64,000 bases of DNA from the NCBI GenBank assembly GCA_030248215.1, contig JASANG010002008.1, positions 1 through 64,000 on the forward strand, written 5' to 3'. Source of the DNA: Enoplolaimus lenunculus. Its lineage: Eukaryota > Nematoda > Enoplea > Enoplida > Thoracostomopsidae. The notes beneath the pieces were generated by a model, which had not been told where the DNA came from, did no database searches, and saw nothing but the letters and a program-made list of their open reading frames with translations. The number at the start of each line of letters is the position of its first letter. The first letter of the stretch is position 1. Positions 32,854-52,200 of this stretch are shown here, in pieces. The position numbers and the translations under genes are program-made.

Positions 32854-34467
32854 ATGAATGCATCGTATAACGCATCCGACGGTTACCAAATAATAAAATT
32901 TTCTCTGTACGTAACGTACGGCAAATTTGGATTTATCATTGGCGGAGCAGTAGCCACTTGCTTTAATCTACTTATCATTCTGGTATTTTTAAGTTATCGG
33001 TTTCGATCTAAATCACCCAACTGTCCACTGTTATACTTAGCGATTGTTGATTTTATTACGTCAGTAAATATGGTTTGTGGGGCATTTCTAAGCATAAAAC
33101 GATTTCACTACTGGTTCACGCAACGTCAGTGTACAATTGCGATGTCAGGGTTTATTTGGTCATTGGTAACAACTCAGCTACTTACCTTGTACATCGCTAT
33201 TGACCGATTGGTAATTCTGGTTAAATCTGGTCACAGCGATCATTTCAAGCAACGCGTTACGTGGAACCGAATCGCACTTGCACTATTGCTAATTGCACCG
33301 TTACCGTTGAACGCTAAATGCATACTGAGTGCACGCAGTGATTTGCTAGTCCCGGTATGTATTCCACCCACGGCGTTTCTACCGTCGAATTTGACAGCGT
33401 TCTCAATTGGTTCGGTGTTGGTCAGTATTGCATCGATAGGAGTCCATTTAGTGTTGTGGCGCAAATTGCAAACTGCAAAACTTCGCTTTGAATCCAGTTG
33501 TGTGGAAGTTGTTTCAAGAGCGTCCGCGATGTCCAGCACTGCAGACAGGCGAACGCGAACGAGAGTAAAAAAACAATTACGATTTTCTGAATCAAGCAAT
33601 ACTGTTGTTGAAATACCGCGAGAGAAACGGCGAGGCAACTCTTCAAATGGTCAACAGGCCGGGCGTCGATCAAGTCGTCGAAAATGCCAAACTCTTAGAA
33701 CTTGCATGAGTAGCCGTAGTTGGTTTAGACGGCGTTCGGACGAATATGAACCAAGAGTTTCACATTGTAACGTTTCGTCACAACAATGGTTAATTCCGCC
33801 ACAATGCATCAATAACGAATTTTATGCCGCATACTTAACTTATGTTCAAAATAATCAGACCTCACCGCGAACTCATGAAATACCTCAGTATGGAAAGCAA
33901 TCTGGCACTATCAGAAATTGCAATTACCATCAATTACAACAAGACAGAATATGGTACAACTCTCCAATGCGAACACACAGGGCAGAGCGAACGCAACCAC
34001 AATCCTTTCGAAGAGGAAGTACTGAGTTCAGAAGCAGCCAACGGTTAACGACACAAACTCTTTGTACTCTTGTATGCTGTAGCCAGTCTCAAGAGCAAGA
34101 CAGCCACCATTACAGGAGGGGTTGTCATAACAAAAACAGGAGCGCCACAAAGCTACCAACACAACAATTAGCAATAATGCGTTCAGTGCGTATTGTGCTA
34201 ATGTTTGCATGTGATTACATTGTATCACTATTGCTACTGTATGTTATGGTTGCAGTTGGTGCAGTGTTGCCACTGACTCCAGTGCAAGCGTTTCATGTTC
34301 AGTATTATAGCGGTTATGCGTTGATATCGAACATTTTGATGAATTTCATCATTCTATACAGCCAGTCGGCAGAATTTCGAGACATCTGTCAACTGAAAAA
34401 GTTGTGCCGAATTTCAATATATTTGAAGCCGACAAATTCGGCATCGAATGAAATTTTACACGTATAA
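32854..34467 (+). CDS. rhodopsin-like 7TM receptor (orphan GPCR), single exon
   Basis: 537 residues. An in-frame stop just upstream supports this ATG. The N-terminus carries two NAS glycosylation sequons. Seven hydrophobic segments are visible: TM1 about 25-48 (FNLLIIL replaces the usual GN), TM2 57-80 with D66, TM3 95-117, TM4 139-155, TM5 182-202, TM6 446-468, TM7 477-502. C93 and C169 can form the TM3-loop disulfide. The DRY motif reads D117-R118-L119, and TM7 carries NFIILY (497-502) in place of NPxxY. The third intracellular loop is very long (about 208-445), basic and Ser/Arg-rich. The overall style (CPLLYLAIVDF, LYIAIDRL, YSQSAEFR) resembles divergent invertebrate serpentine receptors such as nematode srsx, but no ligand class can be assigned. 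No intron is needed. Confidence 0.85.
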   Translation: MNASYNASDGYQIIKFSLYVTYGKFGFIIGGAVATCFNLLIILVFLSYRFRSKSPNCPLLYLAIVDFITSVNMVCGAFLSIKRFHYWFTQRQCTIAMSGFIWSLVTTQLLTLYIAIDRLVILVKSGHSDHFKQRVTWNRIALALLLIAPLPLNAKCILSARSDLLVPVCIPPTAFLPSNLTAFSIGSVLVSIASIGVHLVLWRKLQTAKLRFESSCVEVVSRASAMSSTADRRTRTRVKKQLRFSESSNTVVEIPREKRRGNSSNGQQAGRRSSRRKCQTLRTCMSSRSWFRRRSDEYEPRVSHCNVSSQQWLIPPQCINNEFYAAYLTYVQNNQTSPRTHEIPQYGKQSGTIRNCNYHQLQQDRIWYNSPMRTHRAERTQPQSFRRGSTEFRSSQRLTTQTLCTLVCCSQSQEQDSHHYRRGCHNKNRSATKLPTQQLAIMRSVRIVLMFACDYIVSLLLLYVMVAVGAVLPLTPVQAFHVQYYSGYALISNILMNFIILYSQSAEFRDICQLKKLCRISIYLKPTNSASNEILHV

Positions 34468-34556
34468 AAATGGTAAACAGAAAGTATTTGCATAAGACTA
34501 ATGGACGTTTCCAAAAATGAAACTTTCTCTTTATATAACGAAAAGCTTTTATTCAA

Positions 34557-34562
34557 AATAAA
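34557..34562 (+). terminator. polyadenylation signal (AATAAA) for the GPCR gene
   Basis: AATAAA lies 90 bases after the GPCR stop codon, on the same strand and before the next recognisable element at 34698. Confidence 0.55.
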
Positions 34563-34697
34563 GCAGCTTGCTAATATTTCGTAACAGTGGCTGGGTATCT
34601 GAAACCCTTTTGTCGTTTTCAAAAGCGTAGTTAAGTTAAGTAAATACTTAAGTCACTGACTAAATGTGATACGTTGCACATTAACAGTTCAGGCATA

Positions 34698-35144
34698 CTG
34701 TAGTGACCCGAATAAGAGGGTGTGGCGCAACAAGAGGGGGATCCCCATTTTGAGTCCAGATCAATACGAGTCCGTATCCCTAATAAGAATCTGTAATCGG
34801 ATAGAATACTTAAACCCTAATTAGAGTCCATAAAGGTCAATTAACCCTAATTATAACGCATAAATGACTCCAGGACCAAATAATTTGAGTTCGAAACTTT
34901 AAAGCGTACTTAAATTTTGAAAGTACATTCCTAAGTATAACCTTGTGTTATCGCTCAGCTATTTACACAAGACAAATAAACATTTAATTCAACGGATAAT
35001 AGCAGTACCGGATATATATCAATAACGAAGGGTGGCGGAGCGTGGGTTAAAAATAAATAACAGTCCGTAACCGAATAACAAGTGGGGGTACCCTCTGGAG
35101 AAGCCAAATAAACATCAGCCCCCCTCTTACTCGGGTCACTACAG
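34698..35144 (+). mobile_element. TA-target TIR element R (CTGTAGTGACCC), copy 1
   Basis: CTGTAGTGACCCGAATAAGAG to CTCTTACTCGGGTCACTACAG, flanked by TA on both sides, 447 bp. AATTAGGGTTAATTGACC-like internal blocks are shared by all copies. No coding capacity. Copies: 40619, 46534, 49264, 51529, 62499. Confidence 0.85.
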
Positions 35145-36505
35145 TACTAACCTTGGTCTAAGTGAAATTGTAGACGCATAGTGCCTTGTTAATATGAAGC
35201 AAAACTTACTTCTTGTTAAGGCAATGGCTCAGATTTGGCGTATATATGTTTTTGTTCGACAACCTAAGGATTTACTTACGTCGACGACTTCAGTAATTAC
35301 TTAAGTATAACTTAATACTTAAGTAAGATTTCAGAAACCCAGCCAATTATGTCGCGTCACACTCTTCTACCTTGTTGTGGTACTTTTAAAGACTGCACGC
35401 TACGACTATGCAGACCTTAATATCTGCACCAGGTTGCTAAATGTTAACAAATTTTCTCGCTTGCTACATACACTGGCCTACAATTTTACTTAAGATAATA
35501 TAATTCACCCGAAATGCAATATTAAAGAACGGTAATAAAAACAGTTTTGAAATGAGGTGTGCCGTGTGCTGTCTACCCCGTTGGGATCGTATGAAGATTG
35601 TATTAGCTTTTACCACAAAATATGAGCTGTTTAGCTACTTCAACCGAAAATGACAACAAAATTTCATACTGTGCGCGCAGTGTGATTTATTTCAAAGATG
35701 TGTTCACTTTCTGGATCTACCATTTTGCAACTTTTGTGTGAAACTGTTTTTGGAACGGTGTCCTCACACAGCTATCAAACACGAACTTGAGTCCGAACAA
35801 TTTCAGATCAAACACCGAGAAATTTTGTATCCATCTATACGTTGGGCGACCCCAGAATGGAGTTTGTGGGGAACCCCCCTCACCCCTGCCTGCCACTGCT
35901 ACGGTGACTAACCACTGTGACAATTGGCACGGTGGCTAGCCGCGTCTAAACAGGTGCGCTAGCTAGAACATATTTATACTGTTGGCTCTTGAACAGTGTT
36001 CCGCCACATTTAACGTCCACATTTCAGTTGGTTTAGGCTTCGGCTTACGCTCAGGTAAAGGCATAGGCAAAAGTTTACGCTTAGCCATATTCCGTAACGT
36101 AAACCTAAGCATAAGCCTAAGCCTATACCTTGGGATTTTCAAGCAATAATAATAAATGTTGATGTATGTTGGTCTGGACCCTGCTTTGTTAGAATTGACC
36201 AAGCTTAAGTTTTGAACCTCACTACATCAAAACAATTGACTAACGTGTAATAATGTTTATTTAATAGAAAGTTTGCTTAAGTTGTAAACGATACAAAAAC
36301 CGAAAAATGAAACTGATCGTATCTATAACTTGTACAGCAAAGTCTGAACGAATTCGCAGACCGCATCTGTCCATTAGGATTCTATTTTCTAACCGATATC
36401 AACGGTTGAAAGGTTGACCTACATTAGCTAGTTGACCTCTTCGGTTTTGAATTATCTGCTGCGTCGCAGGGGTTGTCTCTGACAGTCTTGTCACAGTAGT
36501 CTTTG

Positions 36506-36511
36506 TTTATT
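36506..36511 (-). terminator. polyadenylation signal (AATAAA, minus strand) for the Cys-loop gene
   Basis: TTTATT on the + strand gives AATAAA about 32 bases past the stop codon. A second copy lies at 36256-36261. Either could serve; the nearer one would leave a very short 3' UTR. Confidence 0.4.
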
Positions 36512-36542
36512 GGATATATCAGCCACCGCTGACGTCGCCATT

Positions 36543-46036
<9,494 letters not shown>

Positions 46037-46089
46037 ATTGGTGTATTTTTACTATGTAACATTAAACAACATATAAAGAAAATGTCTAG

Positions 46090-46175
46090 GGATACGTTTT
46101 TGCAACGCTTAGGCTTAGGCTTAGGCTTAGCAATACGCTTAATCTACTGTTACGCCCCTTAAAGTAACATTGGCC
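46090..46175 (-). mobile_element. TTAGGC-bearing element (family A), truncated
   Basis: TTGCAACGC, three TTAGGC units, then CGCCCCTTAAAGTAACATTGG. About 55-60 bases upstream of the Cys-loop start codon. Confidence 0.6.
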
Positions 46176-46533
46176 TTAGTGTTTATGAGATTGCACTGAA
46201 TACCGAATGCTGACCTGTTTTCGTATTCAAATGATTCTACAAATATATATGGTTAAAATATATTTCTGGTATATTATATCTGAATGCAAAGAGTTACGGG
46301 ATTTAACAGAATGGCATTGGAAGCGTGGATCGAAAAGTATATACATTGCGTATAGTGACCGTGGTGTCCGGTTCATGGCAGTGGCCAATACAGGACCATA
46401 AGAAGGTCAACACGCTAGAGGTGCCAAAGAAATTTTATGAGGGGTATGAACCATGTTGAAAATTTTGCAAGACATACAAGCGAACCTAAAACATACATGG
46501 AAAAAGTTGTATATTGGCAGAGTATAAATATTA

Positions 46534-46977
46534 CTGTAGTGACCCAAATAACAGGGGGGACTGTTATTTATTTGGCCTCTCCAGAGGGTACCCCCTGTTA
46601 TTCGGTTACGGACTGTTATTTATTGCTAACCCACACTCCGCCACCCTTCGTTACTGATATGTCCGGTACTGCAATTATCCGTTGAATTAAACATTTATTT
46701 GTCTTGTGTCAATAGCTTCAGTGTTAATACAAGGTTATCCTTAGGAGTGTACTTTCAAAATTTAAGTACGCTTTAAAGTTTGGAACTCAAATTATTTGGT
46801 CCTGGAGTCATTTATGCGCTACAATTAGGGTTAATTGACCTTTATGGACTCTAATTAGGGTTTAGGGACTCTATCCGCTTACGGCCTCTTATTTAGGGAT
46901 ACGAACTCCAATTGATTCGGACTCAAAATGGGGACCCCCTCTGATTACCCCTCCCCCTCTTATTCGGGTCAATACAG
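46534..46977 (-). mobile_element. TA-target TIR element R, copy 3
   Basis: CTGTAGTGACCCAAATAAC to TCTTATTCGGGTCAATACAG. Inverted relative to 34698-35144 (GCCTCTCCAGAGGGTACC near the left end). Confidence 0.82.
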
Positions 46978-47740
46978 TGTTGTACTTTATCTATAATGGT
47001 GGGTTAAATCCGAAAGCCTGTAGTGGAAATATGCTATTCTCCAAAGTTGGGGGGAGACGCTCCGGCGTTTCTTCTGACTATTGGTCTATTACACACGAAG
47101 ATGATTTGTTCCTATTATTAATACTTCAGGGTTTCAACAGAAACTAAATTTTGACCGGAACAGAAACAGGAACAAGAATTGAATTTCTTTGCAGGAATTT
47201 GAACGGGAACAGGAACACGAACAGGAATTTAAAATCAATTTCATCGCCGAATTAGTGTTGCGTTTTTTTGGAGAACTTACTAAAAATGGTTTAAGTGAAT
47301 TGTCAGCTATTTCATCATCAAGCTTTGTGAAAACACATCAGAAACAGATTATTTACAAAACTGAAGTATTAATTGCAAAAACGCACATATCGAAATAACG
47401 ATTTTTCAAAAGCAAAATTTCCAATATTTAAATGATCAGTATAATTTGCCGCAAAACTGTAAAAATTCCGGTTCCTGCACGGCGGTTTCGGTAGAGTAGT
47501 TTTCCGGATACGCTACTGATTAAAAGATTACGGAAACACAACCGGATATTTGTTCGCAATCATCATTTTGCTTAAAACTCTATAAAATATTTCCCACAAA
47601 AACTGACATCTTCCTATACCGGTTCCCAGTTTGAATTGCAAGGTTTGCCTTCAGGGGCACAAAGCGCACAACGGAAACCAAAATATTAAAGTTTTAGATA
47701 AGCTGATTAGACCGCATGAAATGGTCAAACAACAGGCACG

Positions 47741-47885
47741 GCCGTAGCCAGTTCACCTAGCTAGACGGGTTAAAAAGTTTTCCAGGTGGCGTATATCAGG
47801 GTTTTCTGATGACTTACAAGCGAGGTTAAATTTTTCAAAGAGGAAGCAAATTTTTTCCAGATCGGAGCGAAGTCCCCTGGTTCGT
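47741..47885 (-). repeat. repeat V, copy 5
   Basis: CGTAGCCAGTTCACCTAGC, AGTTTTCCAGG, AGGGTTTTCTGATGACTTAC, GATCGGAGCGAAGTCCCC. Confidence 0.6.
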
Positions 47886-48154
47886 CTCTGGCAACGGCGG
47901 ACGACAGGCGGTGGCTGCCCGGTAGCAAGAAGCGATATATAATGAACTTAGAGCGAAGACTCGACGAAAAATGCAAATTTTTATATAAAACTTAATTAAA
48001 CATCCGCGAGTCAGGAAATATTAAAAAGTTCGCTTTTAAACCGCGGCGACTGATGACAGCTGTCTTTTAGTCAGGGACGCTAAAACAGATCCAACAACGA
48101 CGGGCCCCACCCACAGGGGGTAGAAATATATAAAAGTGGAAGAAGGTGCATGAG

Positions 48155-48225
48155 CGAAGCGAGTGTGAAACCAAACGCAATTTTAGTATTAAATCCTAAT
48201 ACAAAGTTTACTTGTGAAAATTTTG
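48155..48225 (-). repeat. repeat W, copy 6 (inverted)
   Basis: GCGAAGCGAGTGTGAAACC, AAACGCAATTTTAGTATTAA and ATCCTAATACAAAG. Confidence 0.5.
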
Positions 48226-48337
48226 GCTACAGTTACTCGATCGCTCAACCGCTTGTGCTGGCTTCCTGATAATGTCGCATATCACAGCGATTTTTAATTT
48301 ATTTAAATTTTAAGCAACAAGTTTATTAGACTAACTG

Positions 48338-48543
48338 AGCCGATGTAAAAAAAAAACAGGGGCGGAACAGTATTATAAGCATATTCCTAAGCCTAAACCT
48401 AAGCCTAAGTAAAATCCTAAGCGTCAGAATGAGAATTCCTAAGACTAAGCCTAAGCCTAAGCCAAGCAAAAAAATTAGTATAAAGCTTAAGCTTATTGTT
48501 TTGTCTTACAGAAAACGTTCCGCCCCTGAAGCTTTACATGGGA
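48338..48543 (+). mobile_element. TTAGGC-bearing element (family B)
   Basis: GCCGATGTAAAAAAAAAACAG to CGCCCCTGAAGCTTTACATGG; two CTAAGC arrays and AAGCTTAAGCTTATTG. Confidence 0.65.
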
Positions 48544-48784
48544 CACAAACCATACTGTATTTCATTTAAAATTATAAAAACTCGGAACCGGATATATGGA
48601 CATACGTCTGTGAAGACCTGTGTCTTGTGGTGCCTTCATTATTCGTCGTGTCGAATGCTTGTTGACGTGCTAAATTAATAATATGCTTGACTGTTAGCTT
48701 TGAATTTTTACACTTCTCAAAAGCAAAATATTGAAGTGTTTTGTTGCTAAATATAGCGCGGACTGCGCCGAATTTAGCACCCCC

Positions 48785-48932
48785 GGCTCATGTATAAAAT
48801 AAGGCCGGATCGTTTTGCGGAGGGGCTGTAATAGACTCAGTTTAAGCTTTAGACTAATTTTTTCCTTAGGCTTAGGCTTAGGCTTAGGAATATGGTTATA
48901 TTACTGTTCCAGCCCTGTTCTATACATGGGCC
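48785..48932 (-). mobile_element. TTAGGC-bearing element (family B)
   Basis: GGCTCATGTATAAAATAAGGC to CCCTGTTCTATACATGGGCC; TTAGGC x3 inside. Confidence 0.65.
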
Positions 48933-49182
48933 GCACCCCCTATCTACCCCTATGCCATTTGCGGTCTGGTTTTGTCAAGATCACACACGAATGCTTAGGT
49001 AACATCTTAAAATCAGGCAAACATTTTGGTCATTTCTACTCCAAGCGGCGCTACTAGTAAACTAAATAAAATCTTATACGAAAAATAGGTCTTCCGTGAG
49101 CGCTGCGGGGGTTTTGCTGATAAACCAAGGGTCTAGGTGGGGCTACTGTGTGAGCACTTGAACATCGAGGAATTGTGCGACG

Positions 49183-49246
49183 ATGGCTGCCTTGGTGGAT
49201 CTTGCGGCGAACCCCGAACACCAAAAACGGGAGGACCTCGCGAGGG
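49183..49246 (+). CDS. candidate first coding exon
   Basis: ATG to GAGGG followed by GTAAGT. Seventeen bases after the donor a TA-target inverted-repeat element begins (49264), so the element lies immediately inside the putative intron. A second register of the same interval is open from 49129 and Cys/Gly-rich (LCDDGCLGGSCG), so the frame is not secure. Confidence 0.3.
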
Positions 49247-52200
49247 GTAAGTTTATCTCTTTACTGCAGTGTTACGAATAAGAGGGGTGGTAATAAGATG
49301 AGGTCTTCATTTTGCGTCCCAATCAGTAGGAAACATTATTACTGATATAAGTCCGTTAGTAGATAAAGTCCATAAGTCCTAACTGGAGTCCATAAATGGG
49401 TCAATGCAGAACGGCCTAGATTGCTCTAACAGACACTCAGACAGCCCCAAAAAGTTTTATTAAATCTAGAAAAAACATTAACAAAGTTGGAGATGGGCAA
49501 AAATGCTTCGAGGCAAGTCAGGTTTTCCCCAAAGATCAAAAAAGGTGTTGGGTTCAACCAAAATGTGGAATCGATTAATAATCAACAGGAGTCTGTAACC
49601 GAATAACTGGGAGCACCCTTTACAGCGTCAACATAAGTGCCGGTCACGTCCTCTTATTCGGGTCACTACAGTAAGCGTTGTAACGCAAATTGCCTTTTAC
49701 AAAAATTTCGTCATATCTTGTGTTTTTGGTGTAATACTCGAACTTGTGTTTTTGGTATAATACTTGAACTTCTCGACTTAGCTGGTTCGAAATATATACC
49801 ACCAACACATGATATCCGGCCCATGTTACTGTAAGGGGCGTTCAGGTTTCTGGTTTTTCCATATAGGAACACAATTTTGCAACGCTTAGGCTTAGGCTTA
49901 GGCTTAGGAATACAATTTTGCAACGCTTAGGCTTAGGCTTAGGCTTAGGAATACAATTTTGCAACGCTTAGGCTTAGGCTTAGGCTTAGGAATACAATTT
50001 TGCAACGCTTAGGCTTAGGCTTAGGCTTAGGAATACAATTTTGCAACGCTTAGGCTTAGGCTTAGAAATACGCTTAATCTACTACGCCCCTTAAAGTAAC
50101 ATTGGCCACAAGTCCTATAAATACATTTGAGAACATGAGAATAGAACTGAATTCATGCTTAGAATCATGGTTTCACTTTATCGTAAAAAAACGACCGTGC
50201 CCGGTTCCACCCCCCCCCCCCCCGATCAGAGTCCAAACCCTTTGGCAGTGACCATTCAAGGGTTTTTCCTCGGTAGATCTGCGGTTAGTAGACCCCCATG
50301 CCTCCGTGTTGGTTGCTAGTCTCAAGCTTTCAAGGCCTTTTTAAAAGCCGTCTAAATTTTTACGGACCGAGCGAATGAACAAGATCGATTCGCCGCTGCA
50401 AGAGCATCAGTTGAAGTTGACGGAATTTTTGTGAAAGAACCGATCGAGAAGCGAGACACATTGTTCATTTCACGATTTTAACTCAAGTACAAAATTTAGG
50501 TTTGATGTGTGTCGTTGAAATCGCACATCAAAATAGAAACAAACCTTGTGAGTGAAGCGTGCAAGAAGCCAGACGTAATTTACGAAGTAATCCCAAACCA
50601 AGAATTTTAAATTTTTACTTAGATCCGGTACGGAATGCAATACCCAAAATTGCCGTTCGCTCCGCTAATGCTCTTCAGATTCAAAATGCTTAGTCAAGCT
50701 CCTATAAGCTCAGAGTGGTCATCGTAAACGCGTCCCAACCGTGAGACTGAGGATGGAATCTCACCTTGAAATTACATCTCATGTGAAATTGCAAATATTC
50801 ATGTGAGAAAGGGTTAAAATACATTCTGTCAGCCAGCGAAACTGTTTGGTTCAATTCGATAATACTTTAGCACGACAGCCATGCGTAACATGAAAATTTG
50901 ACGACCGAAGCGAGCGATCAGTCAGACGTATTTTTAATATGCAAAATTTATTATAAAAAAATCCATTTTGCGGATCCAGTGGAGTTTTTAAAGTTGATTT
51001 TGTTTTCCAGTTGTGCGTCCATTTATAGGCTGCCCTTTGATCCGTGGGATTGACAGGGATCCGCTACGCACGGCCCTGGCACTAAGAATCAGCTAGTGGC
51101 CACTATTAACGGTTGTAACTTAAGTCAAAAACTTTCCTATGCAACATTTGAATGTAAACTTCTGGTCAGCCAATGTTACTTTAAGGCACTTAACAGTAGA
51201 TTAAGCGTATTCCTAAGCCTAAGCCTACGACTAAGCGTTGCAAAAAAGAGGGTCCTAAGCCTAAGCAAAAAATGTAATCAAGAATCTAAACCTACTCTAT
51301 TATCGACCCACCAGAAACCTGGACGCCCCTTAAAGTAACATGGGTACACTGGTGTCCAAGTGTATTACAAGTACACTTAACTAATACTTGACAGCTGGCC
51401 TCGCAATCAAAAACTGTAAGTTGGGGGGAGGGTAAGAACATTTTTAGACGGGACAACGAACATTTTGCCTAACATAAAATAGGTTATGCGGCAGGAAATG
51501 TTTTCAGCCAGGGCGGTACTGTAGTGACCAGAATATAACGGGGATTCATACTAATTTTGCTTCTACAGTGGGTTCCCGCTGTTATTCGGGGCTACGGGCT
51601 GTTATTTAATATTTTTAATTTATTCCACGTAAGGTACACCAACATCTTTCATTTTATATTCTTTTTTGGGCAAAACTGACTTGCTCCGAAGCATTCTTAT
51701 TCACTACCGTGTCCATTAACATTTTTTTGCTGGATTAACAACGTTTTTGAGGATTGCCTGAGTGTCCGGTACATTGAACCGTTTAAGCCATTGTTCTTCT
51801 ATGGTATCTTATGAACTCTAATTAGAACTTACTGACTACATCCACTAATCGACTCTAATTAGGGATACACACTCCTATTGATTGATATTCAAAATTGGAC
51901 GCGTCTTATGTGTGTCAGTATAGTATTTGGCCCATGTATTGAACAGGGCAGGATCGTTTTTCGGAGGGACTATAATAGAGTCAGTTTAAGCTTTAGACTA
52001 TTTTTTTGCTTAGGCTTAGGCTTAGGCTTAAGAACAGGCTCATAGATACGCTTAAGCTTAGGCTTAGGCTTAGGTTTAAGAATATACCTATACTACTGTT
52101 CCGGCCCTGTTCTATACATGGGCCCAGTATGTAGATGTCTGTTACCTTGGTCGGCGGCACCATATCTTGCTCTCACCTTTTGAGGCCATATATCCCAGCC

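Larger units (their letters stand above)
34468..36542. other. intergenic between the GPCR and Cys-loop genes (tail to tail)
   Basis: Contains the GPCR poly(A) signal, the element at 34698-35144, a degenerate CTAAGC/TTAGGC stretch at 35990-36140 and the Cys-loop gene's 3' UTR near 36543. No further gene. Confidence 0.7.
46037..49182. other. intergenic upstream of the Cys-loop gene
   Basis: Holds a truncated family A element (46090-46175), element R (46534-46977), repeat V (47741-47885), repeat W (48155-48225) and two family B elements (48338-48543, 48785-48932). No gene I can support; no promoter motif recognised for the Cys-loop gene. Confidence 0.65.

Noticed and set aside
33240-33673. Minus-strand open frames of 83-132 codons in the GPCR region
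   Set aside because: Antisense shadows of the 7TM coding exon.
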